Made by a program: the position numbers and the translations under genes
Notes under the pieces: model-generated
Told to the model about the DNA's origin: nothing
Seen by the model: only the letters and a program-made list of their open reading frames with translations
Databases searched by the model: none
Source of the DNA: Desulfomonile tiedjei
GTDB taxonomy: Bacteria > Desulfobacterota > Desulfomonilia > Desulfomonilales > Desulfomonilaceae
NCBI GenBank assembly: GCA_016212925.1
Contig: JACRDF010000048.1
Location: 227,084-291,083 of the forward strand
DNA: 64,000 bases
Direction: 5' to 3'
Shown: positions 14,564 through 23,043 of the stretch, in pieces
Numbering within the stretch: the stretch's first letter is position 1
Layout of the letters: the number at the start of each line of letters is the position of its first letter

Positions 14564-16567
14564 GTGATTACCAAGCTGTTTGAGCCGATAGACGTGGGTC
14601 CGATGTCCCTGTCCAACAGAGTTGTCATGACCGCCATGCACCTTAATTACACCCCTGGGGGAGCGGTCAACGATCGTTTTATAGATTTTTACGCGGCAAG
14701 AGCGCGAGGCGGCGCGGGCCTGATAATGGTGGGTGGGGCGGAAATCAACGATCAGGCCTCCGGAGTAGACATGATGCTGTCCATCAAGGATGACAAGTAT
14801 ATTCCGGGCTTGAAGAAGTTTACGGATGCGATTCATCGCGAAGGCGGAAAGACCGCGGTGCAATTGTACATGGCCGGAGCCTATTCTTTTTGCGGCCTCA
14901 GCGGTCTGCCGACTCTCGCGCCTTCGGAATACGTGAGCCACTTCACGCGCCAAAAAACCACGGCCATGACGCTGGAAGACATTCAGCGAGTGCAGGACGA
15001 CTTTGTCCAGGCTGCGCGGCGAGCTAAAGAAGCGGGCTTCGACGCGGTGGAAGTGATTGCTTCCGCCGGCTATCTTATATGCCAGTTTCTTTCGCCCGTA
15101 ACCAACAAGCGCGACGACGACTATGGAGGATCTCTGGCAAACAGGATGCGGTTCGGACTGGAGACCATCAGCCGGGTCCAGGAAGAGGCCGGCCCGGATG
15201 TGGCCGTTATTGTTCGAGTAGCAGGAAATGATTTTGTGCCCGGAAGCCATACCAATGCGGAAGCTCGGATTTTTGCCGCGGCCGTGGAGCGGGCAGGAGC
15301 GGATTGCATCAACGTCACCGGCGGCTGGCATGAAAGCCGCGTGCCTCAAATCACCATGGATCTTCCCCAGGCCGGGTACGTGTACCTGGCCGGAGGCATT
15401 AGGAAAAGCGTCGGAATACCCGTAATCGGCTGTAATCGAATCAACGATCCTTATATCGCGGAGGAAGTGCTCAGAGAAGGTATAGCGGACCTCGTGGGGG
15501 TTGCCAGGGGATTGATAACGGACCCTGAATTCGTCAACAAAGCGCGGGACGGCAGGATTGATGAAATACGCCACTGCGTCGCGTGCAACCAGAGGTGTTT
15601 CGACCACGTGTTTCAATTGCTGCCGGTCGGGTGCATGGTCAATCCCAGGGCCGGCCGGGAAAAGGAAACAGAGTTCACGGCCGCTGCCGCACCCAAGAAG
15701 ATCCTGGTGGCGGGAGCCGGTCCTGCCGGGTGCGAATTTGCTTTGATCGCGGCCCAACGGGGACACAAGGTCATACTATGTGAAAAGGAAGATCGCCTTG
15801 GGGGCCAGGTAGCCTGGGCCGCGGACGTCACACACAAGTACGACTTCCACTACATTTTTGATTACTATGGGGCAGTCCTGCCCAAACACGGTGTCAAGCT
15901 TCGCACCGGGGTTGAAGTCACCCCTGACCTGGTGGCCCAAGAAAAGGCCGACCTGGTGGTAGTGGCTACGGGAGCGGCCCCTTTCAAGCCCCCTATTGAA
16001 GCCGTAGAAGCCCCGAATGTCTACCAGTCTTGGGATGTGTTAAAGGGCACGGCACAGACCGGCGCATCCGTAGTGGTGGTAGGCGGAGGTTCCGTGGGAC
16101 TTGAAACGGCTATCTTCCTTGCCTCCAAAGGAACCATATCGCCTGAGCAGCTTTATTTCCTGACGCTTCACGACGCGGAATCGCCTGAGGTGCTCCGCGA
16201 TCTTATGGTTAAGGGAATCAAAAAGGTCACTGTGATCGAAATGGTTCGGAGGGTCGCGCAGGATGTTGGCCCGTCCACTCGCTGGGTGCTCCTCAAAGAG
16301 CTTAAATTGAGGGGCGTGGAGTTGATAACCGAGGCAAAAATGAAGGACATTTCGCCTGAGCACATAGTTTACACCGACGCTCAGGGCAACGACGTAACTC
16401 TACCCGCTGATTCGGTGGTACTTGCAATGGGATCGCGGCCGGAGAATTCACTGGCCAAGAAACTCGAAGATGCCGGCGTCAAGGTCCGAGTAATCGGCGA
16501 CGCGAACAAATGCGGCCGTATCGGCAATGCCATTGACGACGGATTTGATCTCGGGTGCGAGGTGTGA
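14564..16567 (+). CDS. 2,4-dienoyl-CoA reductase-type NADH:flavin oxidoreductase
   Basis: A 667-residue FadH-like flavoenzyme: an N-terminal FMN TIM barrel (old yellow enzyme type, about 1-330), a [4Fe-4S] cysteine set C338-x2-C341-x3-C345-x11-C357, then FAD- and NAD(P)-binding Rossmann domains (V-A-G-A-G-P-A-G near residue 386; V-V-V-G-G-G-S-V-G). These are all parts of the E. coli FadH architecture used to reduce dienoyl-CoA intermediates of unsaturated fatty acids. GTG start with AGGAGGG upstream. Its partner crotonase upstream fits an unsaturated acyl-CoA route. Related enzymes act on bile acids, aldehydes or enones, so the exact substrate is open. Confidence 0.92.
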   Translation: MITKLFEPIDVGPMSLSNRVVMTAMHLNYTPGGAVNDRFIDFYAARARGGAGLIMVGGAEINDQASGVDMMLSIKDDKYIPGLKKFTDAIHREGGKTAVQLYMAGAYSFCGLSGLPTLAPSEYVSHFTRQKTTAMTLEDIQRVQDDFVQAARRAKEAGFDAVEVIASAGYLICQFLSPVTNKRDDDYGGSLANRMRFGLETISRVQEEAGPDVAVIVRVAGNDFVPGSHTNAEARIFAAAVERAGADCINVTGGWHESRVPQITMDLPQAGYVYLAGGIRKSVGIPVIGCNRINDPYIAEEVLREGIADLVGVARGLITDPEFVNKARDGRIDEIRHCVACNQRCFDHVFQLLPVGCMVNPRAGREKETEFTAAAAPKKILVAGAGPAGCEFALIAAQRGHKVILCEKEDRLGGQVAWAADVTHKYDFHYIFDYYGAVLPKHGVKLRTGVEVTPDLVAQEKADLVVVATGAAPFKPPIEAVEAPNVYQSWDVLKGTAQTGASVVVVGGGSVGLETAIFLASKGTISPEQLYFLTLHDAESPEVLRDLMVKGIKKVTVIEMVRRVAQDVGPSTRWVLLKELKLRGVELITEAKMKDISPEHIVYTDAQGNDVTLPADSVVLAMGSRPENSLAKKLEDAGVKVRVIGDANKCGRIGNAIDDGFDLGCEV

Positions 16568-16624
16568 CGCGGTTTTGGGGAATTTTCTTTAGCGGGCCCG
16601 CTGATCCGACAAAACACATAGGAT

Positions 16625-16695
16625 AGTTTCAGACAGTCATTGCTGAGGTACAGCCCGAAGTAATCCAATTGCTGGTGGGACCGGCATCTGAAACT
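16625..16695. repeat. Diverged palindrome bounded by AGTTTCAGA / TCTGAAACT
   Basis: Perfect 9-bp outer arms (16625-16633 and 16687-16695) enclose 16636-16665, which on the minus strand reads GATTACTTCGGGCT then CAGCAATGAC, a degraded form of the GAGATTGCTTCG...CTCGCAATGAC element. It lies just after the dienoyl-CoA reductase gene. Confidence 0.55.
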
Positions 16696-16737
16696 GTCTT
16701 AGAATTCAAATTTGGGTGGAAATCGTAGCACGAATGG

Positions 16738-16830
16738 CCCTCACCCTGTCCCTCTCCCGCGGGGAGAGGGGACTCAAAAAGTGGCTCCTCAAACGCCCCC
16801 TCTCCCTCTGGGAGAGGGTTGGGGTGAGGG
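16738..16830. repeat. CCCTCACCC...GGGTGAGGG-type inverted repeat
   Basis: Begins CCCTCACCCTGTCCCTCTCCC-like and ends GGGAGAGGGTTGGGGTGAGGG-like, with a secondary CTCTCCC-GCG-GGGAGAG hairpin inside. This is a widespread class of dispersed bacterial palindrome. Non-coding. Confidence 0.75.
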
Positions 16831-16918
16831 TGGTGACCGCAGGCGAACGTCAGTCGTGCCCCGATTTGGAAGTGCTCCCGAATTCTGAGACATTTTCACC
16901 TTGCTGGTCATTCTAATA

Positions 16919-16993
16919 GACAGGCTAGAAGCCTGTCCCACCTAACCCCTGTTCCACCGATGGAGATTGCTTCGAGCTTCGCCCTCGCAATGA
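16919..16993. repeat. Partial composite palindrome
   Basis: GACAGGCT-AGA-AGCCTGTC (16919-16937) followed by CCACC and then GAGATTGCTTCG...CTCGCAATGA (16963-16993). The same order, hairpin then right arm, occurs in the complete nested element at 30033-30157; the left outer arm is missing here. Confidence 0.7.
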
Positions 16994-17175
16994 AACGTTC
17001 ATGGGATGCCTCATCATGAGGAGGAGCTAAAGGCATGATCCGTTGCAGCAGAAAGTCTCCCCCGTAAGTCATCTATTTGAAAGCAAATTCGGATAGCGCT
17101 TGCACAGCGAAGCCTCTTCAAACAGTTTCAGTGTAACATCTTGAAATAACACGAAACATCGCCCCAGGTTTAAGC

Positions 17176-17204
17176 TTGACACCCCTCGCGGGGTGGCGTA
17201 AGAT
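17176..17204 (+). promoter_or_regulatory. Sigma70-type promoter
   Basis: TTGACA (17176-17181), 17-bp spacer, TAAGAT (17199-17204): a consensus -35 and a 5-of-6 match to the -10 at ideal spacing. It points at the binding-protein/kinase/regulator operon and would give a leader of about 200 bases. The spacer contains CCCCTCGCGGGG, a small palindrome. Confidence 0.65.
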
Positions 17205-17288
17205 CGAGGGATCTGGCCTCTGCACTGACGCTGCAATTTCTTAATGTGATTTAGTGGGCTTTGCGTCGACATTCAAGAATTGAATAAT

Positions 17289-17348
17289 GAGGTTATGCGG
17301 CAAACCTCGATAAAGAACTGGCCTCGAAGAGGTGCGGAGATCAGTCCG
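17289..17348 (+). promoter_or_regulatory. Leader with three small hairpins
   Basis: GAGGTT/AACCTC (17289-17308), CCTC/GAGG (17322-17332) and CGGA/TCCG (17335-17348) follow one another in the untranslated leader. The 10-mer GGCAAACCTC occurs at 17299-17308 and again at 17404-17413, immediately before the start codon, so the leader could pair alternatively around the start. It matches no riboswitch class I can name. Confidence 0.3.
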
Positions 17349-17413
17349 GATCGCCCTGCTAGGGGATAGAGACAAACCCAATTGATATTACACCAGGCAT
17401 CGGGGCAAACCTC

Positions 17414-18427
17414 ATGAGGGTCCCACCAAGAAGAATCGCGCCCTGGATAGTTGTTTTTTCCGCTCTGTGCCTTGTGGTGTTCCTGTTCCAGGTTTATCGG
17501 GAGCAGCCTCGGAGCGTCGATGGCCGGACGGAGGACCTTCGTTTAGGGATCTATCGGTATACTACGTCAGCGTTGCTGCTAATCGCTGAAGATCAAGGTT
17601 TGTTTGCCCGGAAGGGGCTCGACGTAAGCAACAAGCATTATGAATACGGAGTGCTGGCAATAAAAGACCTCTTGTCGGGCAACATTGACATCGCGGCTGC
17701 GACGGATTCTGTGGCGGCATGGAGTATTCTCCGAGGCTACGATCTGAAGATCCTGGCCGCGGTGGCCTCAGCCGATCTTCTCAGACTGGTTGGAAGGACC
17801 GACAGGGGAATTCGACATTGGTCAGACCTCAAAGGCAAGAAGGTCGGACTCACCAAAGGCACCGTGTCCGAGTTCTTTTTCGATCGAGCTTTGACATTCA
17901 ACAAACTGACGCGTGACGATGTTGATTTGATACACCTCGACTCTCCCGCAATTGTGGACTCGATCACAAAAGGTGAGGTGGACGCGGTTGTTGTCTGGAG
18001 TCCTCTCGATGAACAGGCTCAGCAAGGGCTGGAGCACAAGGCTGTTTCCTGGTCGGTGCAGTATGGGCAGGACTACTATTGGGTGCTGCTCTGCAAAAGC
18101 GAACTGCTTCAACAACGCCCTCAAGCGATTGAGCGGCTGTTCGCGGCTTTGGCATTGGCTGAGGATCTCATGGCTTCCAATCAAGCTGAAGCTCAACAGA
18201 TAGTGGCGCGGCAGCAGGCAGGTTCCCAGGGACCTGTTGACAAAATGTGGCCCTATCACAAATTGAGGGTTTCTTTGGATCAGCAAATGCTCGTCGCAAT
18301 GGAAGATGCAGCAAGATGGCATATTCTTAGGGGCTACTCTAAAGGTAAGACACCGAATTTTCTCAATTTCATATATTTTGACGGACTGGAAGCGGCAAAA
18401 CCCGGGACAGTTTCAATAGTTCATTAG
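17414..18427 (+). CDS. NMT1/SsuA-like periplasmic substrate-binding protein
   Basis: 337 residues with an N-terminal hydrophobic segment (about 9-25) that acts as signal or anchor; no lipobox cysteine. The rest has the type-2 periplasmic binding fold of the NMT1/THI5/SsuA group: L-G-I-Y-R-Y-T-T-S-A-L-L-L-I-A, A-E-D-Q-G-L-F-A-R-K-G-L-D-V, G-N-I-D-I-A-A-A-T-D-S, D-L-K-G-K-K-V-G-L-T-K-G-T, G-E-V-D-A-V-V-V-W. Relatives bind sulfonates, nitrate, taurine or pyrimidines. No ABC permease or ATPase is nearby; the gene is 4-10 bp before a histidine kinase, so a sensory role feeding that kinase is more likely than transport. Confidence 0.88.
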   Translation: MRVPPRRIAPWIVVFSALCLVVFLFQVYREQPRSVDGRTEDLRLGIYRYTTSALLLIAEDQGLFARKGLDVSNKHYEYGVLAIKDLLSGNIDIAAATDSVAAWSILRGYDLKILAAVASADLLRLVGRTDRGIRHWSDLKGKKVGLTKGTVSEFFFDRALTFNKLTRDDVDLIHLDSPAIVDSITKGEVDAVVVWSPLDEQAQQGLEHKAVSWSVQYGQDYYWVLLCKSELLQQRPQAIERLFAALALAEDLMASNQAEAQQIVARQQAGSQGPVDKMWPYHKLRVSLDQQMLVAMEDAARWHILRGYSKGKTPNFLNFIYFDGLEAAKPGTVSIVH

Positions 18428-18437
18428 GAACATGGTC

Positions 18438-19940
18438 ATGAGTGTTAAGAACCGCTTGCTGATAAGCTCGGCGATTTGTCTGATCCTGGTTCTCGGAGCA
18501 GGGCTCATCGTTATATTCCAGTTCAATGCTGTAGAGGATCAACTGCATCGGTTGAGGACCAACTCCGCTATAGTCAGAAATGTGTTCAATCTCGACATCC
18601 TGGCGGACGACTACGCGAACTACAATGAAGAGCGCCCCGTGGTGCAGTGGAGGCTAACCCACGACACGCTACGGAAGCTCCTACAAGAGGCGGCTGAGAG
18701 AAACAGCCATCACCCCGGAATTTTGAATCGATTGATTGAGAATCATCGCGAGATAGACTCTACATTTTCCGATTTGGTAGGGCTCCACGAAAAGGACTCC
18801 TTCCCGCCGGAAGAGTCCCCGTTGAAGAAGGAAGTGGGACAGAAGTTGAAAGGCTTGCTCTCGGTAAAATTGCAGTCTATGGTTGATCACGCATCCCGTT
18901 TAGAGAGCGCCAGCCAAGCCAAATTGGCGCACAGCCAAAAAGTAGCCACTTTAACTATCATGGTTTTCGTTGCACTGATGGCAGGAATAGCAGTTGGAAC
19001 TGGCATATACGTTTACAGGTTGATCATTGCTCCTCTCCAGAAATTGGCCGATGCAGCGGACGTCGTTGGCGCCGGGGTTCTCGATCGTGCTGTGGATGTG
19101 ACTGGACCGGGGGAGTTGGGACATTTGGCGAAAGCCTTCAACAGGATGACTGCAAATTTGAAAAAGTCCTATGAGGAGCTGGGCGCAGAGGTGAGTCAGC
19201 GAAAGTTGGCAGAGAAGGTCTTGGCGAAACAGGCCGAAGAGCTGGCTCGCTCCAACAGAGAACTGGGCCAGTTTGCGTATGTGGCTTCTCACGACCTGCA
19301 GGAACCGCTGCGCAACGTAACGAACTGTGTGCAGTTGCTGGAACGTCGATACAAGGATCGAATCGGTCCGGACGCAGTGAAGTTGACTGATTTTGCAGCA
19401 GACTCCTGCTCAAGGATGAAGACCCTTATAGACGACTTGCTGGAGTTCTCTCGTGTCGGGACCAGAGGCAAGGCGCTGGAGCCCACTGATTGTGAATTGG
19501 TTTTGCGGCAGGCCCTTGCTAACATTGGGTCCCTGATTGACGAATCCCGTGCAGTCATAACCCATGATCCCATGCCCACGTTAAACGCCGATTCTACGCA
19601 ACTGTCGCAACTGTTTCAGAACCTTGTTTCCAATGGCATCAAGTTTCGGGGCGAGGAGCCGCCGCGAATCCACGTTTCCGCTGAAAAGAACGATCATGAA
19701 TGGCTATTTTCTGTCCGAGACAACGGCATCGGCATAGATCCTCAGTACAATGATCGAATATTTGTCATCTTTCAGCGCCTCCATGCAAAGTCGGATTTTC
19801 CCGGCAGTGGCATCGGGCTCGCAATTGCAAAAAAAATCGTGGAGCGACACGGCGGGCGCATATGGACGGAATCTGCGGGCAAGGGCGGCGCGATATTTTA
19901 TTTCACCATACCAACCGGAGTGTATGAGAATGGCCACTGA
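18438..19940 (+). CDS. Membrane sensor histidine kinase (HAMP, HisKA, HATPase)
   Basis: About 500 residues. TM1 near the N-terminus ([16 protein letters not shown]), a periplasmic helical domain of about 135 residues, TM2 ([14 protein letters not shown]), a HAMP linker, a coiled coil, then HisKA with H-D-L-Q-E-P-L (His near residue 285) and a HATPase with N-G-I-K-F, D-N-G-I-G-I-D and G-S-G-I-G-L-A. The [12 protein letters not shown] form is shared with phytochrome-type kinases, whose partners are Rcp1-like regulators; such a regulator follows. ATG 18438 is chosen because AGGA lies 8 bases upstream; ATG 18432 is possible. Confidence 0.92.
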   Translation: MSVKNRLLISSAICLILVLGAGLIVIFQFNAVEDQLHRLRTNSAIVRNVFNLDILADDYANYNEERPVVQWRLTHDTLRKLLQEAAERNSHHPGILNRLIENHREIDSTFSDLVGLHEKDSFPPEESPLKKEVGQKLKGLLSVKLQSMVDHASRLESASQAKLAHSQKVATLTIMVFVALMAGIAVGTGIYVYRLIIAPLQKLADAADVVGAGVLDRAVDVTGPGELGHLAKAFNRMTANLKKSYEELGAEVSQRKLAEKVLAKQAEELARSNRELGQFAYVASHDLQEPLRNVTNCVQLLERRYKDRIGPDAVKLTDFAADSCSRMKTLIDDLLEFSRVGTRGKALEPTDCELVLRQALANIGSLIDESRAVITHDPMPTLNADSTQLSQLFQNLVSNGIKFRGEEPPRIHVSAEKNDHEWLFSVRDNGIGIDPQYNDRIFVIFQRLHAKSDFPGSGIGLAIAKKIVERHGGRIWTESAGKGGAIFYFTIPTGVYENGH

Positions 19941-20406
19941 GGGGAAGCTTGGAAAACTTGTCCACATTCTACTGGTGGAGGACAATCTCGTAGATGTAAT
20001 GGTAACAAAGGAAGCGTTCGGCGAAGGCAAGGTGGCCAACCAAATTAGCGTAGTGAACGACGGCGTAGAAGCTATGGCATTTCTCCGACGTGAAGGAGAG
20101 TATGCAAACGCTCCCCGGCCTCACTTGATCTTGCTCGATCTAAACCTACCCAGAAAAGACGGCCGGGAGCTACTTGCTGAAATAAAGCAGGACCCAAACC
20201 TCAAACGTATACCCGTAATCGTTTTGACCACCTCGCAGGATGAACACGACATATGCAAGAGTTATGAACTCCATGCCAATTGCTTCGTCACCAAGCCGGT
20301 GACACTCAATGAATTCGTTTCCGTGGTGAAGGAAATCGAAGGCTTCTGGTTCCAGTTGGTGAAATTACCTCCGGATGGGGACAAGTTATGGATTCCCAAG
20401 AAGTGA
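19924..20406 (+). CDS. Rcp1-type single-domain response regulator
   Basis: About 160 residues, start codon inside the kinase's last codons (ATG 19924, or 19930 with GGAG 10 bases upstream). Receiver motifs: L-L-V-E-D-N, phosphoacceptor in [18 protein letters not shown] in V-L-T-T-S, lysine in F-V-T-K-P-V. The [13 protein letters not shown] segment and the C-terminal F-W-F-Q-L-V-K-L-P are typical of the cyanobacterial Rcp1-like family that receives phosphate from phytochrome-type kinases. It overlaps the next gene by 19 bp, so the three signalling genes are translationally coupled. Confidence 0.92.
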   Translation: MRMATEGKLGKLVHILLVEDNLVDVMVTKEAFGEGKVANQISVVNDGVEAMAFLRREGEYANAPRPHLILLDLNLPRKDGRELLAEIKQDPNLKRIPVIVLTTSQDEHDICKSYELHANCFVTKPVTLNEFVSVVKEIEGFWFQLVKLPPDGDKLWIPKK

Positions 20407-22499
20407 AAATCCTCCTCGTGGAGGACAATCCTATCGACGCGGATGTGCTGCGCGAGCAGCTGTCCGATGTTGAGAGCCCTACATACGTCGTTTCTAATGT
20501 TCAGCGGCTTAGTGATGCTGTTGAGCGTTTGGCCGAGGAGCGCTTCGATTTAATACTCTTGGACCTCGGTTTGCCCGATTCACAGGGAATCGATACCTTC
20601 CTTCAGACCCAGAGGGCGGCCCAGGGCGTGCCGATCGTAGTCATGTCAGGCCTGGACGACGAGGTCCTGGCCGTGGAGGCGGTACGGACGGGCGCCCAGG
20701 ACTATCTCGTTAAAGGCTTCGGCGATACCGGGCTCCTGATCCGGTCCTTGAACTATGCGGTTCAGCGCCAACAACTCATAACCGAGTTGGAACTGGGCAA
20801 GGAGAGGCTCAGCGCCCAGTACAAATGGATACCGGTGCCCACATATACCTGGGAGCACGTAGACGACGATTTCCTATTGATCGACTGCAACAATGCCGCT
20901 GAACGCGAAGCAGGAAGCCGCCTGCCCCTTGGCACCAAAGCCGGCGACGTTTTCAGGGCCGAACCGGAAATCCTTAGCGACTTTGCAAGGTGCTTTTCCG
21001 AGAAGACGACGTTCATGAGGGAGAAACTGCTGCAATTTAGCTTTGTCACAGGGAGCAGGTACCTGGAAATTACTTATGTATTTGTCCCGCCGAACCTGGT
21101 GATGATTCATGTTGAAGACGAGACCGATCGCAAGTTAGCCGAACAGGCCCTACGAGAGAGTGAAGAACGATTCCGGGCCATCTTCGAAAGTGCCCAGGAT
21201 GCGATTTTCATCAAGGATCAGAATCTCAAGTATTCTCATGTGAACCCCGCATTCGGGAAACTTTACGGCCTGGAGCCGTCCGCGGTTATCGGCCGCCGCG
21301 CGGAAGAGCTGTTTGGCAAACAGGCGGGGAAACATATCACCGATATTGATCTCCGCGTGCTGGCCGGCGAAACGGTGGAGGAAGAGCACGCGGCACTGAT
21401 CAATGGAGTTGAACGGACGTTTCACCATGTCAGCGTGCCTCTTCTCGATGTGTCGGGAACGATAATCGGCATGTGCGGCGTTTCCAGAGATGTGACCGAA
21501 CGCCGGAGAGTATTGCCCATTCCTCGAGTTGCCGCGGACAAGTACAACTCCGACGCGATGCGAGCCGCGGTGCTTGAAGCACGCAAAGCTGCTGCAACCG
21601 ACAGCATCGTTCTCCTTCTGGGCGAAAGTGGAAGCGGCAAAGACTACTTGGCGCGATGGATACACGAGCATTCCAAGCGAGCCGGCGGCCCCTATTTTTC
21701 GGTGAATTGCGCGGCAGTGGCTAAAGAACTGGCGGAGTCGGAACTTTTTGGGCACGAATCAGGCGCGTTCACCGGAGCGCGTGGCAGAAAACGAGGTTTG
21801 TTGGAATTAGCTGAAGGTGGCACTCTATTGCTAAACGAAATCGGCGAATTGCCGCTTCCGTTGCAGTCGAAACTGCTGACCTTTCTGGACACGCGATCTT
21901 TCCTCCGGGTTGGTGGAGAAAAGAACGTTCACGTTAACGCAAGACTTATCGCAGCAACTCATCGCGACCTGGAACAAGAGGTCGCGGAAGGCCGGTTCCT
22001 TTCACCACTGTTCTATCGTCTGAACGTTTTCACAATATCGGTGCCGCCTCTTCGCGAGAGAGTCCAAGACATCCCCTTGCTGGTCGATGAAATTATGTCG
22101 AAACTCGCGGAGGAAATGCAGCTCACGCATGTCCCCACCATAGATCTTGGCTCCATGCGCTCCCTGACTCAGTACACCTGGCCGGGAAATGTCAGGGAAT
22201 TACGAAACGTCGTGGAACGAGCCCTTATGCTGTCGGATGGCGAATATCTTACCATTTCGTTACCGGCAGCGGGTGCCAATTCCTCCGATTGGTCGTATCA
22301 TTTGCGATTCCAATCCAACCGGACACTCCACGATATGACCGATGAAGTAATACAGTGGCTTTGCGTTGAAGGTTTGCGTCGGACCGGGGGAAGCAAGAAA
22401 AAGGCAGCGTCGCTTCTCGGCATATCCCGCGACTCTTTGTACCGGTACATGAAGAGGTTCGGAATTGAGCGGGAAGGCGAAGATGATATGGACAACTAG
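20388..22499 (+). CDS. Sigma54-dependent response regulator with PAS domain
   Basis: 703 residues: receiver (1-125; [18 protein letters not shown]), a PAS-like region (about 145-250), a clear PAS domain (about 255-375; [14 protein letters not shown]), a sigma54-activating AAA+ domain with Walker A G-E-S-G-S-G-K-D and the sigma54-contact loop G-A-F-T-G-A, and a C-terminal Fis-type helix-turn-helix ([16 protein letters not shown]). Walker B reads L-L-L-N-E-I-G-E, with Asn where Asp is usual. It should activate sigma54 promoters in response to the kinase and possibly a PAS signal; target genes are not evident here. Confidence 0.92.
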   Translation: MDSQEVKILLVEDNPIDADVLREQLSDVESPTYVVSNVQRLSDAVERLAEERFDLILLDLGLPDSQGIDTFLQTQRAAQGVPIVVMSGLDDEVLAVEAVRTGAQDYLVKGFGDTGLLIRSLNYAVQRQQLITELELGKERLSAQYKWIPVPTYTWEHVDDDFLLIDCNNAAEREAGSRLPLGTKAGDVFRAEPEILSDFARCFSEKTTFMREKLLQFSFVTGSRYLEITYVFVPPNLVMIHVEDETDRKLAEQALRESEERFRAIFESAQDAIFIKDQNLKYSHVNPAFGKLYGLEPSAVIGRRAEELFGKQAGKHITDIDLRVLAGETVEEEHAALINGVERTFHHVSVPLLDVSGTIIGMCGVSRDVTERRRVLPIPRVAADKYNSDAMRAAVLEARKAAATDSIVLLLGESGSGKDYLARWIHEHSKRAGGPYFSVNCAAVAKELAESELFGHESGAFTGARGRKRGLLELAEGGTLLLNEIGELPLPLQSKLLTFLDTRSFLRVGGEKNVHVNARLIAATHRDLEQEVAEGRFLSPLFYRLNVFTISVPPLRERVQDIPLLVDEIMSKLAEEMQLTHVPTIDLGSMRSLTQYTWPGNVRELRNVVERALMLSDGEYLTISLPAAGANSSDWSYHLRFQSNRTLHDMTDEVIQWLCVEGLRRTGGSKKKAASLLGISRDSLYRYMKRFGIEREGEDDMDN

Positions 22500-23043
22500 G
22501 GTGCTGTGCCCCAAATAACTCATAGTGATTCTCAGAAGTCTTTTCCGAATGGAGTCGCACTGCTGGACAAGCCAGCAGTGGCACCCAAGCGACCATCCCT
22601 ACTCTTCCAGAGCCGGATGAAAAAAGACAAAAATTTTGACAACCGTTATAACAGACGCCGGCAGGGAGAGACTCTCTCAAAATTCATGACCACGAGGATT
22701 ACTTATGTAGGGGCGCTTCTCGGAGGCCGTCTCAAAAGTACCCTACGGCCTCCAATGGTGGCACGATGGCCTGTAGGGGCGGGGATAAACCCCGCCCCTA
22801 CACTGGCTTTCTGCGCCGACAGGCAGTACGCCACGAGGTCCGTTCCCTACTGCGCGTGCAGGCAATTACAATCGTGCCGCGATTCCATACAACGTTCGAC
22901 TTTTGAGACAGCCTCCGAGAAGCGCCCTGATTTCGGGCGGTTCACGAACTGCCCCTACTATAATGCGGTGGAGGTTCCGCGTCCTGCGGGATGCCCGCCT
23001 GATCATCCTTTGGAAGGCGAGTTGGTCTGGTGGCACATTCATC
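22500..23043. other. Intergenic region with MITE-like element
   Basis: About 540 bp between convergent genes. Its main content is the inverted-repeat element at 22707-22958. No supported gene: short frames pass through the repeats. Confidence 0.6.
22707..22958. mobile_element. MITE-like non-autonomous element with 29-bp inverted repeats
   Basis: Arms at 22711-22739 and 22899-22927 are reverse complements with one mismatch over 29 bp (left arm begins GGGCGCTTCTCGGAGGC and ends CTCAAAAGT). The outermost ends are GTAGGGGC (22707-22714) and GCCCCTAC (22951-22958). Inside is a perfect hairpin, GTAGGGGCGGGG (22773-22784) / CCCCGCCCCTAC (22790-22801). It has no coding capacity. I could not define target-site duplications. 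A nested palindrome rather than a true transposon remains possible. Confidence 0.6.

Larger units (their letters stand above)
16568..17413. other. Long intergenic region: repeats, then promoter and leader
   Basis: About 845 bp without a supported gene. From left to right: a diverged palindrome (16625-16695), a CCCTCACCC-type inverted repeat (16738-16830), a composite palindrome half (16919-16993), a strong sigma70 promoter (17176-17204), and a roughly 200-base leader with small hairpins before the next gene. Confidence 0.7.

Noticed and set aside
14561..15766. 401-codon minus-strand open frame
   Set aside because: It is antisense to the dienoyl-CoA reductase, whose motifs are unmistakable; the long frame reflects GC-rich codon use.
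17289..17350. c-di-GMP (GEMM) riboswitch upstream of the signalling operon
   Set aside because: GGCAAACC is present but the second conserved block (ACGCAAAGCC) and the proper stems are missing.
19750..19923. N-terminal extension of the Rcp1-type regulator
   Set aside because: The extra 58 codons overlap the kinase ATPase domain in another frame and do not resemble a receiver; the true start is near 19924-19930.
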